In this document: positions 8,654-16,637 of the stretch, piece by piece
Layout: every line of letters begins with the position of its first letter
Numbering within the stretch: the stretch's first letter is position 1
NCBI RefSeq assembly: GCF_047946665.1
Contig: NZ_CP172312.1
Span: 3,596,001 to 3,660,000, forward strand
Source: Allohahella sp002354735
GTDB lineage: Bacteria > Pseudomonadota > Gammaproteobacteria > Pseudomonadales > Oleiphilaceae
DNA length: 64,000 nt
Direction: 5' to 3'
Program-made: the position numbers and the translations under genes
Notes under the pieces: generated by a model
Told to the model about the DNA's origin: nothing
Databases searched by the model: none
What the model saw: only the letters and a program-made list of their open reading frames with translations

Positions 8654-9388
8654 TTCAATCACTTCCCCAGACCAACCCGCAGCTGTGTTCTTTGCAATAA
8701 CAATGGCTGACTGGCTCTCATTTGCTAGAGCGAGCAGGCCAGAGGGCGTCCAGATAGCACTCTTGCCGCACGGTTGCCCACGGCTTGAACGCGAGTTCTG
8801 ATTAGCCACCGCTACCAAGATTCCATAGGTCCGAGCATAGCTCTTCAATACTTCAGTATCTTTGACGTACCCGTTACGAGTTATCATGGCGCCTGAGATA
8901 TAGATTTTCGCGCCCTTGTCGACGCAGTCGCTTACATGTTCCGGGACGTTTGTGTCTGCACAAATAGCGTTGGCTATCGTGCTGTCGCCTACGGAGACTA
9001 GTTCGTAACTCGTTCCAACTGAAAAGTATTTTTCTTCTCCAGGATGCAGATGCATCTTGGCATACGTGCGAATCGTCCCATCTGGCAGAAAAATAAAAGA
9101 GCCGATCTGCGGAAGGGCTCTTGTAGCAATCGCGGCTCCAGCAACCACTACCAGACCATGCTCACGAGCGGCGAGCTGCAATGGTTCAAGCCGGCGATCT
9201 TCGCCTGAGATCGCGAGTGACTGCGATAGCTCAGGCTCATAGCCTATAAGGGAAAGCTCTGGGAACGTAAGAAAAGAGATATTGCACCGTGCGGCTACCT
9301 CGATGGCATTTAAATGAGCCTCCAAGTTTCGGTCGATCCCTCCACTTTCGGATGAAATCTGAGCCACACCAACTTTTAAAACCGTCAC
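8648..9388 (-). CDS. Carbon-nitrogen hydrolase (nitrilase superfamily)
   Basis: A 246-residue amidase/nitrilase-superfamily enzyme that should hydrolyse a C-N bond of an amide or nitrile. All three catalytic residues are present in order: Glu in FPELSLIGYE, Lys in AKMHLHPGEEKYF and Cys in ICADTNVPEH. The protein is full length for the family. It is carried as a cassette gene, followed on its 3' side by an attC. The next cassette upstream encodes an Asp/Glu racemase, which may hint at amino-acid or amide use. The substrate is unknown. Confidence 0.88.
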   Translation of the reverse strand: MTVLKVGVAQISSESGGIDRNLEAHLNAIEVAARCNISFLTFPELSLIGYEPELSQSLAISGEDRRLEPLQLAAREHGLVVVAGAAIATRALPQIGSFIFLPDGTIRTYAKMHLHPGEEKYFSVGTSYELVSVGDSTIANAICADTNVPEHVSDCVDKGAKIYISGAMITRNGYVKDTEVLKSYARTYGILVAVANQNSRSSRGQPCGKSAIWTPSGLLALANESQSAIVIAKNTAAGWSGEVIEI

Positions 9389-9399
9389 ACAGTCATCCT

Positions 9400-9521
9400 T
9401 GAACTATTATGCTGCTCAGCACGCATTCACACTGCAATTTCCGCTTAGGTCAACCTGGCTCGATTTCTCGCTTGCAACATTTGCGACGGGAAAACCATCC
9501 GACAACAGCATCTAGTTATAT
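9400..9521 (-). other. Degenerate attC candidate
   Basis: A gap of about 120 bp between two cassette-like genes that ends with GTTATAT over the racemase stop codon, as in the neighbouring attC. The left side has GCTGCTCAGC, close to the array signature. The internal symmetry is weak. Confidence 0.35.
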
Positions 9522-10211
9522 CCTGCCCAAGGCATACTGAACCGCCTGCTCAGCATGTATTTCTGTCGTGTCGTACAGTTTGATCTCTGTATCCGAGCTT
9601 TGGATCAAAAGGCCTATTTCTGTGCATCCCAAAATCACGCCCTGTGCGCCGCGTTCAGACAAAGAAACTACAACATCCAGATACAGCGCTTTTGAATCAG
9701 GCCTGACTACACCCTTGCACAACTCATTGTAAATTACAGAATGAATGCTCTCTCGTTGCCGCTCATCCGGCACGACAACCTGGATACCATGATCTTCGAG
9801 ACGGCCAAGATAAAACACCTGCTCCATAGTAAACCGCGTTCCTAGAAGCCCTACGCAGGTTACCCCATCCTCCTTGAGCCGGTTGGCCGTGGCATCCGCG
9901 ATGTCAAGAAGGGGGATACTTACCGCGCTTTCAATCTGAGAGGCGACTTTGTGCATGGTGTTCGTACAGAGAACCAAGAACTCTGCACCTGCCGATTCAA
10001 CCGACTGGCCTACCGAACTCAGTATTTCACCTGTTGCCTGCCAATCCCCTTGGTGCTGCAACGCCTCAATCTCGGCAAAGTCCACACTATAGAGGACGAG
10101 CTTTGCCGAATGGAGCCCACCGAGCTCTTCTCGTATTCTCTGGTTGATCAGCCGATAATAAGTCTGGGTTGATTCCCAACTCATTCCGCCAATTAAGCCT
10201 ATTGTTTTCAT
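9516..10211 (-). CDS. Aspartate/glutamate racemase family protein
   Basis: A 231-residue cofactor-independent racemase-fold protein. The two catalytic cysteines are present: CTNTMH in the first half and GCTEIGL in the second. GLIGGMSWEST opens the protein, as in YgeA-like Asp/Glu/hydantoin racemases. It would interconvert the D and L forms of an acidic amino acid in the cytoplasm. Length is typical. It lies in the cassette array, upstream of the C-N hydrolase. Confidence 0.88.
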   Translation of the reverse strand: MKTIGLIGGMSWESTQTYYRLINQRIREELGGLHSAKLVLYSVDFAEIEALQHQGDWQATGEILSSVGQSVESAGAEFLVLCTNTMHKVASQIESAVSIPLLDIADATANRLKEDGVTCVGLLGTRFTMEQVFYLGRLEDHGIQVVVPDERQRESIHSVIYNELCKGVVRPDSKALYLDVVVSLSERGAQGVILGCTEIGLLIQSSDTEIKLYDTTEIHAEQAVQYALGRI

Positions 10212-10236
10212 CGAGCACCTCCCTGTTGATACTTTG

Positions 10237-10286
10237 ATTTAACGCTATTCTCACCGGTAAATCGGGAGCGCAGTGAGTGATTTATC
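10237..10286 (-). other. Short attC candidate
   Basis: A 50-bp site with a perfect RYYYAAC core (ATTTAAC, 10237-10243) and an inverted repeat CTCAC...GTGAG, ending at the stop codon of the upstream-lying gene. Its small size resembles the short attC class. The second core is poor. Confidence 0.4.
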
Positions 10287-10902
10287 CGCGTGCAGCAACT
10301 GGCAGTATTTCATTTGCACGGCAAGCAGAAATATAGTCCTGCCAATCCCCCAGAATGCGCCGACGCGTGTCCAGTTCGCTAGCATGCTGCAATGCATGAA
10401 ATGTTTCTATGTACTTGCTTCGAGCTTTCATGAAGAGCTCACTGTCGAACTGCTCTGAGATCCATTCCCGCTCCTGACTCGTTGGCTCTTCGAGAAGTTC
10501 CTCGATTTCCTCGATGTAGTCCGGCTGCGCCCGGTTAGATAAGTGCCACATGTCTTGTTTCGGCATCGACCGCGATAACAAATAGGGGAGCAGATAAATA
10601 TTGCTCAGCATCGAATCAAACAGATACCTCCGCGCTGTGCTCAGTGAACCTAAGCGGTAGTGCGCCAATGCGGCATATAGCAGAAATGCGGGCTCACCGA
10701 TGTCATCTGCAAAGGTCTGTTTGAACCATTCCAAATATTCGGCTGCTTTCTCGGGAGCACCACTAAGCACATAATAGACGCACACCCTGTAGCGTTTTCC
10801 TGAGCCGTCCGAAATCACGTCGAACTTTTCCTTTTCCTTGAAAAGTTCTCTTCGCGCCCGGTCAGCGCGGTCTCGATACTTCTTCTGTTCATCGGTTAGC
10901 AC
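10282..10902 (-). CDS. Helical protein of unknown function
   Basis: A 206-residue soluble protein. The middle (about 40-100) has TPR-like helical pairs such as VCVYYVLSGAPEKAAEYLEWF and FLLYAALAHYRLGSLSTARRYL, suggesting a protein-binding repeat fold. The C-terminal half is acidic (IEEIEELLEE) and predicted helical. No enzyme motif was seen. It is a cassette gene bounded by attC-like sequences on both sides. Confidence 0.7.
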   Translation of the reverse strand: MLTDEQKKYRDRADRARRELFKEKEKFDVISDGSGKRYRVCVYYVLSGAPEKAAEYLEWFKQTFADDIGEPAFLLYAALAHYRLGSLSTARRYLFDSMLSNIYLLPYLLSRSMPKQDMWHLSNRAQPDYIEEIEELLEEPTSQEREWISEQFDSELFMKARSKYIETFHALQHASELDTRRRILGDWQDYISACRANEILPVAARG

Positions 10903-10918
10903 AGACTTACCTCAAGAG

Positions 10919-11059
10919 ATATAACGCTTGGTTCAGCAGCGAAGGTTTGGCGGCGGCCTTTTTGGGCCTAACAAAGAGGATGACAGCAAGCCTATGTCTG
11001 CTGCAGCCGCTCGTATGTACGAAAAACGGATGACCATGCACGAACGCTCAGCTTAATCA
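10919..11059 (-). other. attC recombination site (long)
   Basis: The left end ATATAACGCTTGGTTCAGC matches the array signature. About 140 bp separate it from the stop codon of the GNAT gene. It contains CTGCTGCAGC-type palindromes, but the right core is eroded. Confidence 0.5.
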
Positions 11060-11530
11060 GGCAGCTGTGGGGCGCCAGCGGAAAAGCCGGTCCGCGTTCA
11101 GCTGTTGAGAGGCGATAGTAAGCCGCATCGCTTCTGGCTGCCCTTGAAATCCTAGGCTACGCCAGAACAACAGTGCCACGCAGTTATCCGCATGAACATC
11201 AAGCTGCACGGCACTCGCGTTATGCCACACCTCGCCTGCCAGAAATCTGAACGCGCTACGTCCAACACCGCCGCGGCGGTACGGTTGCCTAATCAAAAAC
11301 TGACGCAGATGAATTTCGACATCACCCCTAAACAGAGCATATCCAATAGGCACGATGGACCGGAAAAACAGGACGCATTCATAGTCGCGGAACGCCAACC
11401 ACGACCGCATGCGCTGTTCAAGCGCCTGCCGATCAAGATCTGTCTTGTGACCGGACGCTTCGATCATCTCTTGGTTCAGTTCCGCCAAAATCGGCGCATC
11501 CAACTCTGTTGCGTAGCGGGCTTCGTCCAC
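11057..11530 (-). CDS. GNAT family N-acetyltransferase
   Basis: A 157-residue acetyltransferase with the acetyl-CoA loop RQPYRRGGVGRSAFRFL and a late LDVHADNCVALLFWRSLGF, typical of GNATs that modify amino groups of small molecules or proteins. The start is GTG at 11530, preceded by AGGAG at 7 bases. It is a cassette gene with attC-like sites on both sides. Integron cassettes often carry GNATs, some giving aminoglycoside resistance, but nothing here points to that substrate. Confidence 0.88.
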   Translation of the reverse strand: MDEARYATELDAPILAELNQEMIEASGHKTDLDRQALEQRMRSWLAFRDYECVLFFRSIVPIGYALFRGDVEIHLRQFLIRQPYRRGGVGRSAFRFLAGEVWHNASAVQLDVHADNCVALLFWRSLGFQGQPEAMRLTIASQQLNADRLFRWRPTAA

Positions 11531-11544
11531 CCCGGTCTCCTGCG

Positions 11545-11664
11545 ATCTAAAGCCTTGCCCAGCCGCTTACGCGCTAGAGGAGGTTTTGGGCAATAATGGC
11601 GCGAAGCAACTTGCGCAAAGCCCGTGGAAGCGCGGATGGCAGTTGAAGTAACTCGTCATGCCCT
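11545..11664 (-). other. attC recombination site
   Basis: Left core ATCTAAA (one mismatch to RYYYAAC) is followed by GCCTTGCCCAGCC. Internal arms GGTTTTGGGCAA and TTGCGCAAAGCC pair with two mismatches. The site ends near the stop codon of the 11664 gene. It strongly resembles the sites at about 12.5 and 13.7 kb. Confidence 0.6.
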
Positions 11665-12041
11665 TATGGCCCCTCGAATCCTACTTCTAGCTCGTCAGGC
11701 CGAAGCGCTGCTTTCCGAAGAAGGTCGATAACACTAGCGACGTAGACCTTAAGAACATCATCATTCACCAGCGAATGAATAAAACTAAGTTCTTCGATGA
11801 CCCAAGGCAGCATGTCCCCCCGGCAAACCCAGCGATCAGAGCGGTTGCGCGAAACGTGATATGAAAATTGCAAATTGTAGGCGTTGCCAATCCCGAAGAT
11901 TCTCCAAAAAACTCTCTCCGGTACGTACACCGTGTCGGCATGCAATTCGGGATAGAAGCCAGGCTGGGAACCGCAGGGAACCAGAATTACCGAATATTCG
12001 AGATCGCCCTCGAGTTCTGTTTGCTCCAACAAGAATTTCAT
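11664..12041 (-). CDS. Cassette protein of unknown function
   Basis: A 125-residue soluble protein that I do not recognise. It starts MKFLLEQTELEGDLEYSVILV, contains a central block rich in aromatic residues (RVFWRIFGIGNAYNLQFSYHVSR) and ends in an acidic tail. There is no signal peptide or membrane segment. Its position between two attC-like sites makes it a cassette gene. Confidence 0.65.
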   Translation of the reverse strand: MKFLLEQTELEGDLEYSVILVPCGSQPGFYPELHADTVYVPERVFWRIFGIGNAYNLQFSYHVSRNRSDRWVCRGDMLPWVIEELSFIHSLVNDDVLKVYVASVIDLLRKAALRPDELEVGFEGP

Positions 12042-12051
12042 ATGAGCTCAT

Positions 12052-12149
12052 TCATAACTTTCAGCCTAGCGGCAGAGGCTTGATGGCAAATATTGCGAAC
12101 GGCAAAAAAGTGACAGCAAGCATCTTTCCGTAACAGACGCTTGTTGCCT
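12052..12149 (-). other. Degenerate attC candidate
   Basis: A gene-free 110-bp gap between cassette genes. TCATAAC at the left and CTTGTTGCC at the right loosely match the two core sites; the internal symmetry is low. Confidence 0.3.
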
Positions 12150-12152
12150 GAT

Positions 12153-12518
12153 TCAAATCCAGACGTCATTCTCTGCCGTCTTACCACCCACCTCGTCGCC
12201 AGTATTCACAACGCCACGTGGTTCGATAAGCAAAATCTTTGCTTCATGTTCCGCATAAGGCTTGTGCTCAACGCCTTTCGGGACAACGTACATTTCACCC
12301 TCAGACAAACTCACCGACCCATCTTTAAAATCAATTCTCAGGCTACCCGCAAGCACGATGAAAGTCTCGTCCGTATCCGCGTGGTCATGCCAAACAAATT
12401 CCCCTTGGATTTTGACTACCTTGAACTGGTAGTCGTTCATTTCAGCTATAACCTTCGGTGACCATTGCTCCTCAAAGAGCCCGAGCTTGTTTTTGAAATT
12501 GATCGCCTGATAATTCAT
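12153..12518 (-). CDS. Cupin-domain protein
   Basis: A 121-residue single-domain cupin. Metal-ligand motif 1 is WHDHADTDETFIVLAG (two His and a Glu), and motif 2 is VVPKGVEHKPYAEHEA with the last His. Such small cupins are isomerases, dioxygenases or sensors; the function here is unknown. GGAG lies close before the ATG. It is a cassette gene preceded by the well-formed attC at about 12.53 kb. Confidence 0.88.
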   Translation of the reverse strand: MNYQAINFKNKLGLFEEQWSPKVIAEMNDYQFKVVKIQGEFVWHDHADTDETFIVLAGSLRIDFKDGSVSLSEGEMYVVPKGVEHKPYAEHEAKILLIEPRGVVNTGDEVGGKTAENDVWI

Positions 12519-12531
12519 GGGAACTCCTTTT

Positions 12532-12635
12532 CAGTAACACGCTTTGCTCAGCCGCATATGCGCTGGAGCGGGTTTTGCGCGACAGTGGCGCGAAGCGAAA
12601 TGCGCAAAACACTTGGAAGCGGGTATTTGTTAAGA
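12532..12635 (-). other. attC recombination site
   Basis: A clear site between cassettes. It has the array signature GCTTTGCTCAGCC, perfect 9-bp inner arms GTTTTGCGC and GCGCAAAAC, and a right core GTTAAGA (12629-12635) that overlaps the stop codon of the 12630 gene. The left core CAGTAAC is degenerate. Confidence 0.75.
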
Positions 12636-13652
12636 GGGACTAGCGCGCTCTGCTTCCTCAAGTTTCTTCAATGCGAAGTCACCCCGTTCTGACACCGGTG
12701 GAGATTCGTCTAACGCAAACTGTTCAGCAAGCACCCTAGCCATAGCACCTAGACTGTCAAGCTCTCGTATCAGTATTTCTGCTGAAATACGCCTTACGAT
12801 TGATGAACCATCCTCTGATGATCTTTTTAATAGTTCGAGTAGCGGAGTTTCGACCTCCAATTGTCGCTCGCTAACGACCGGCACTAGCTTTCTTTCACCA
12901 TATCGTATGTCAGTCCACTCCCACCTCCGACCTTCAATCCAAGCGATTCGCCTTTCAAACAAGCAACGATATGCTTTAGCCCGAACTGAAGGCTGAATGG
13001 CAGAATTAGCTATTTCTTCAATTGCTTCATCAAGTATCGGCGTGCGGCCAAGCTGTGAAAAAAGTGAAGGCATCGGCCCGGAAGCCGAGAAAATAAGCTT
13101 AGATCGAAGGCACCGAGCTATTTCTTTCTCGCAGATGATTTGCAGAAGAACCTCTCTCTCCGCCTTTTCTATCCTTCCCCAGGAGTTCCACCTGGAAAGT
13201 GCAACACAAAGCGCTTCAACCACACATTCAGGATCAGTCGATCTTGCTATTTCAGGAAGTTTTTCCCGTGCGGCCTTGCGAACTTGAGGCACCCAATCAT
13301 TAAGTCTACGAACAGCAAGAGAAAAAAAGAAGGCGTTTGGTGCTGCCCCCGAGAGAGCTCGCAGTGCTTTTTCTCGCTTGTAACCATCCCAGCTTATCAG
13401 ATCCAACCAAGTTACTAGTCCCGTCGGCTTGGACCATACCTTCCACTTCGGAGGAGTGGATTCTCTTAGGGCAGAAGCAAACTCCGAGCGAATCACGCGC
13501 TCCCAATAATCAAAACTCGACAGTGGCAAGCTATCCGTCACATGGATCAGTGCCGACACATCAGCCACAACCTTGCTTCCCGAATCAATCGAGCTAGCAA
13601 ATTCTTTCAGCGCAGAAAGGACTTTATCTCTCAGAAGCTGCGACTGTTGCAT
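12630..13652 (-). CDS. HEAT-repeat-like protein of unknown function
   Basis: A 340-residue soluble, helical protein. Repeated pairs of amphipathic helices (for example WVPQVRKAAREKLPEIA, then SSIVRRISAEILIRELD) look like HEAT repeats, which mediate protein-protein contacts. A Trp-rich segment lies at about 245-255. No catalytic motif was found. At over 1 kb it is the largest recognisable cassette gene in the array. Its stop codon lies inside the attC at 12.6 kb, which fixes it as cassette cargo. Confidence 0.7.
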   Translation of the reverse strand: MQQSQLLRDKVLSALKEFASSIDSGSKVVADVSALIHVTDSLPLSSFDYWERVIRSEFASALRESTPPKWKVWSKPTGLVTWLDLISWDGYKREKALRALSGAAPNAFFFSLAVRRLNDWVPQVRKAAREKLPEIARSTDPECVVEALCVALSRWNSWGRIEKAEREVLLQIICEKEIARCLRSKLIFSASGPMPSLFSQLGRTPILDEAIEEIANSAIQPSVRAKAYRCLFERRIAWIEGRRWEWTDIRYGERKLVPVVSERQLEVETPLLELLKRSSEDGSSIVRRISAEILIRELDSLGAMARVLAEQFALDESPPVSERGDFALKKLEEAERASPS

Positions 13653-13664
13653 CTACTAACCGCC

Positions 13665-13780
13665 TCTTAACGTCTTGCCCAGCCACCTACGCTAGAGCGG
13701 GTTTTGCGCGACAAAGGGCGCGAAGTAACTTGCGCAAAGCCCGTGGAAGCGCATATGTGGGTTGCAGTAACTGATTAAGC
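13665..13780 (-). other. attC recombination site
   Basis: TCTTAAC (13665-13671) and GATTAAGC at the right end frame a site that has the signature CTTGCCCAGCC and inner arms GGGTTTTGCGC and GCGCAAAGCCC (one mismatch). The right end overlaps the stop codon of the decayed antitoxin. Confidence 0.75.
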
Positions 13781-14038
13781 TGCCTCGAAGCCGATACGCT
13801 CAATACTATCGAAATCTAATCGACCGCGAGCCACCGAAAGGTCATAAAGATCCTGCATGGCAAGCCAACAGTCAGGGGACCGGTTGAGAGCACGGGATAG
13901 TCGCAGCGCCATTTCCAGACTTACTCCGCTAGATCCTTTTAGTAGCCTGGCCAGAGTGGAGGCTGAAACCTTCAGCTTTGCGACCAATTAGCGAGTGCAG
14001 CCTGAATGCCAGTGGTACTGCCGGTTTAAATCTTGGTC
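13775..14038 (-). pseudogene. Decayed higBA module (higA remnant fused to higB remnant)
   Basis: The frame 13775-13987 encodes the C-terminal two thirds of a HigA antitoxin almost identical to that at 16745 (KVSASTLARLLKGSSGVS and on to the same FEAA end). Upstream the coding sequence breaks at a stop, and 13990-14033 then matches the early part of the intact higB (the segment coding for the residues near AGIQAAH). So a deletion removed the start of higA and most of higB. No complete toxin or antitoxin is left. Confidence 0.75.
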
Positions 14039-14096
14039 GCTCACAATCTCACCCAGAAAGTCGATCATCTATTTCGCATCAACCTCAGATAAGCCA

Positions 14097-14187
14097 CATA
14101 ACACCGGTCTGAACGGCGCTCAGAGCGAGCGTCCGGCGACCGAAGGGAGCGTATTGGATGGCTTAATTATGGGAGGTCACGCTATCA
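14097..14187 (-). other. attC candidate of a different sequence type
   Basis: A stretch left of the DUF1272 gene with ACATAAC at one end and an imperfect hairpin (CGGTC...GACCG enclosing GCGCTC...GCGAGC). It is unlike the main attC type of this array but has the right place and symmetry. Confidence 0.4.
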
Positions 14188-14493
14188 CCTGAGTTCAGGC
14201 TTTACATGCTTAGCGCTCTCGGAGAACGATTTCAGCTCATCCATACTGTACGTCGTATGAACTCTTTTGTCCGACGCCGGTTGATGCTCGATACTTGTTC
14301 CTGACCTTCTTGCCACCTTTGGCCGAATCGGCCTTGACCTAAACCCACCCCCGCAGTTAGGGCAAACGTTCTCCAATATTTCATTGACGCACTTCTTGCA
14401 GAAAGTGCATTCGTAACTGCAAATCATAGCTACGGATGAGTCAAATGGTAAGTCTGTATTGCAGCACTCACAATTAGGTCTGAGTTCCAGCAT
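14185..14493 (-). CDS. DUF1272 zinc-ribbon protein
   Basis: A 102-residue protein. The N-terminal 55 residues match DUF1272 (starts MLELRPNCECCNTDLP) with cysteine pairs CECC, CSYECTFCKKC and CPNCGG, expected to bind zinc. The Arg/Ser-rich C-terminal half is not conserved. The function of DUF1272 is unknown. It is a cassette gene. Confidence 0.85.
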   Translation of the reverse strand: MLELRPNCECCNTDLPFDSSVAMICSYECTFCKKCVNEILENVCPNCGGGFRSRPIRPKVARRSGTSIEHQPASDKRVHTTYSMDELKSFSESAKHVKPELR

Positions 14494-14513
14494 TCTAGGT
14501 AGTTCCTGTTTTC

Positions 14514-14564
14514 ACATAAGGTCGTGCTCAGTTGCCGGAAGTCGGGTGCAACGCTCTGTTATGA
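14514..14564 (-). other. Short attC candidate
   Basis: A 51-bp element with the arms GTTGC and GCAAC around CGG...CGG, ACATAAG on the left and GTTATGA on the right. It lies 20 bp beyond the stop codon of the 14585 gene. It resembles the short attC class; the cores are imperfect. Confidence 0.35.
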
Positions 14565-14584
14565 GTTGGACGTATGGACCTGGC

Positions 14585-14866
14585 TTACTCCAGTGACGTG
14601 ACCACTAAGACTCCGCCTATAACCACTAGAGCAAACGGTACAACTGAATAAACAACGACTCCGGCCCATGATCCTGCTTTAAGCGCCTTGAGACCGTCTG
14701 CGATCGAGACGATAACGAAGATAAAACAGACGATGCCAACTGCGAGATGGCGTCGATATTCAGGCTCGAGACCTATCACAAAGAAGACGGGCCCTATAGC
14801 CGAGCCAATCCACGTTAATGCAACGCCTTTCGCCCCGATGAAGGTTCGATAAATGTCGTGACTCAT
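14585..14866 (-). CDS. Small inner-membrane protein of unknown function
   Basis: A 93-residue protein with about three hydrophobic helices (VALTWIGSAIGPVFFVIGL, LAVGIVCFIFVIVSIADGL, and VVVYSVVPFALVVIGGVLVV). It starts MSHDIYRTF. No recognised domain. It lies between two short attC-like elements and is probably a cassette gene. Small membrane proteins of unknown role are frequent in such arrays. Confidence 0.65.
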   Translation of the reverse strand: MSHDIYRTFIGAKGVALTWIGSAIGPVFFVIGLEPEYRRHLAVGIVCFIFVIVSIADGLKALKAGSWAGVVVYSVVPFALVVIGGVLVVTSLE

Positions 14867-14879
14867 GCGGACTCGATAC

Positions 14880-14928
14880 TCTTAACGCCTTGCTTGGCGT
14901 GCATGCCGGTTGCAGCGACTTGTTAACC
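14880..14928 (-). other. Short attC recombination site
   Basis: A 49-bp site: TCTTAAC at 14880-14886, arms around TGGCG and TGCCG, then GCAGCGACTTG and GTTAACC at 14922-14928, which overlaps the antitoxin stop codon. Both cores are recognisable, so this is one of the better short sites. Confidence 0.6.
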
Positions 14929-15222
14929 CCTAAGTGCGAGGTCTTCTCGAATAACCTCAGGATGACGAAAGGCGATTTTAATTAGTGCTTTGGCCGGACC
15001 TGATGGCTTACGACGACCCTGCTCCCACTCTTGCAGTGTGCGAGGAGAAATATGCAGCACCTCAGCAAACTGAAGCTGTGTCAGACCCGTCTTGCTGCGA
15101 GCCTCTGCCACCTCATTGGGCTCTGCAACGCTAACTCGTGCAGAGGTCCCAGCTTTCACCTCCTTGATAGACTGGAGCAGCTTATTGCCAAGTTCCTCCG
15201 CTGTCAGGGCATCACTCCTCAT
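14923..15222 (-). CDS. Antitoxin, XRE-type helix-turn-helix
   Basis: A 99-residue antitoxin of a type II toxin-antitoxin pair. The C-terminal half is a helix-turn-helix (KTGLTQLQFAEVLHISPRTL, then QEWEQGRRKPSGPAKALI) that should bind its own promoter; the N-terminal part neutralises the toxin. ATG 15222 was chosen over an upstream TTG. It follows the toxin gene by 19 bp (toxin first, as in higBA). It is clearly related to the antitoxin at 19094 in the same array. Confidence 0.85.
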   Translation of the reverse strand: MRSDALTAEELGNKLLQSIKEVKAGTSARVSVAEPNEVAEARSKTGLTQLQFAEVLHISPRTLQEWEQGRRKPSGPAKALIKIAFRHPEVIREDLALRG

Positions 15223-15241
15223 TTTCAAGAACCTCTCGGAT

Positions 15242-15541
15242 CTACTTCAGGATATGCGCGGGTATGTTTTCCATAACGGCCTTCTTGTAAATGACCAGAA
15301 GCCAAATTTCTCCATTCACCAACTTAGTGAAGTAGGTGACTCGCACTCCACCACTTTTCCCAGAACCCGCAATCGACCAACGAACTTTTGGACACCCGCC
15401 GCTACCAGGAATCTGAGTGCCAACCTCTGGGTTAGCTGCAAGCCACGAAAAGAAGCTATTTCGCTCACCATCGAACCAGATTCTGTCAACGTCTGCCTTA
15501 AATGTAGGTGTTTCGATGATCGTATACATGACCATCATCAT
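15242..15541 (-). CDS. RelE/HigB-type toxin
   Basis: A toxin of 95-99 residues of the RelE/ParE superfamily, expected to act as an endoribonuclease on translated mRNA. Family features include PGSGGCPKVRW, GSGKSGGVRVTYF and a final strand EIWLLVIYKK. Three ATG codons lie together at the start; MYTIIETPTF at 15529 is the more typical family start. It sits directly upstream of its antitoxin gene. A close paralogue is at 19374. Confidence 0.85.
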   Translation of the reverse strand: MMMVMYTIIETPTFKADVDRIWFDGERNSFFSWLAANPEVGTQIPGSGGCPKVRWSIAGSGKSGGVRVTYFTKLVNGEIWLLVIYKKAVMENIPAHILK

Positions 15542-15580
15542 ACGTCATTGACGTACCTGCACACGGCGGAATTTTGGAAG

Positions 15581-15657
15581 GGTTAACGCCTGGCTCATAG
15601 GCAAAGTGCAGTTGGCAGCTTAATATTAAGATTTGACACCACAGTCACTTGTTAGAT
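15581..15657 (-). other. attC recombination site
   Basis: GGTTAACGCC at the left and a perfect GTTAGAT core (15651-15657) at the right frame a 77-bp site just beyond the stop codon of the RDD gene. Internal arms are weaker than in the long sites. Confidence 0.65.
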
Positions 15658-15662
15658 TCTCG

Positions 15663-16610
15663 CTACTCCGTACCTTTAAGCTCAAGGGGGTTAAAATTAT
15701 AGGCATTGCTAGACCAACTGGAAGTAATCCCTATGTCGTACCCATATGTAAGGTTAATCTGAATCATATCTTTTTGAAGAGCTTGAGGGTAATTAGCGAC
15801 AATGATAGCAGCGAGCCGTCTGGCCAGATCAGAATCACTCACATCGTCGCTTTTTAGGAACGCCTGACTCCTAATATAACTTGTCGTTTTTGGGTCGTTA
15901 TTGGTAGCACTAAAAGTTGAAGAGCCTACAAATAGAGTTGCGTAGGAGACAGCAGGATCATTTGAAATCGCCGATTGGACAGGCAACATACCCTTGAATG
16001 GTTCGCTTTCGACTAGTTGACTAGTGAGAGCTGGGGTGACGGCAGCTGCCAGTAAAAGCAGGCCGACGACTATCAGATGAACATTCCAAACCTTTCCTGG
16101 TTCTTGTTTTTCAACGTTCGCGTGAACGACGTAGGTACCTACGAATAAGTCATGAAGTGACTGACGAGTAGTCCGATTGAAAATATACAGGTATAAAATT
16201 GAAAGCGCACCACCAAATACAATCATTGAGATTATGTAAAACACTAAAGAAAAGGTAATCTCATCAGGAAGTCTAGCTCCATTCAGAGCAAAAGGGGTCG
16301 CTAGAATTAAATAACGAACTACAGATCTACTAAGACTTATCGAGTTATTTTTTACGTTAACCACTTTGATGTCAAAGATCTTCTTTCCTACCGTTTGGCC
16401 TCCAGAGATTGAACTATTCAATATTCCAAAGTAGACAAGGGCTATTGAGAAGCCAACTAGTCGCCCCCAGCCTCCGATTTGAACGAAATACCCCTCAAAA
16501 TATAGGCCAAGGATAAAACCAAAAGCGCCAAGCACTAAAGTATCAATGATTAGCGCACCAGTTCGGCGCCAGAAGCTGGAAACCCAGTCGCGTTCTACTT
16601 TTTCAGTCAT
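15663..16610 (-). CDS. RDD family membrane protein
   Basis: A 315-residue inner-membrane protein. The N-terminal RDD domain (about 10-165) has the hallmark FWRRTGALIIDTLVLGAFGF, a SGGQTVGKKIFDIKVV loop and SLHDLFVGTYVV, with several helices. A further helix at about 180-200 is followed by an extra-membrane C-terminal domain of about 120 residues with no recognised motif. RDD proteins are linked to ion or antiporter functions, but this one is uncharacterised. ATG 16610 has GGGAA upstream; the longer frame reads into the attC. Confidence 0.8.
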   Translation of the reverse strand: MTEKVERDWVSSFWRRTGALIIDTLVLGAFGFILGLYFEGYFVQIGGWGRLVGFSIALVYFGILNSSISGGQTVGKKIFDIKVVNVKNNSISLSRSVVRYLILATPFALNGARLPDEITFSLVFYIISMIVFGGALSILYLYIFNRTTRQSLHDLFVGTYVVHANVEKQEPGKVWNVHLIVVGLLLLAAAVTPALTSQLVESEPFKGMLPVQSAISNDPAVSYATLFVGSSTFSATNNDPKTTSYIRSQAFLKSDDVSDSDLARRLAAIIVANYPQALQKDMIQINLTYGYDIGITSSWSSNAYNFNPLELKGTE

Positions 16611-16637
16611 AATGATTCCCGGCGGGCGACCAAGACA

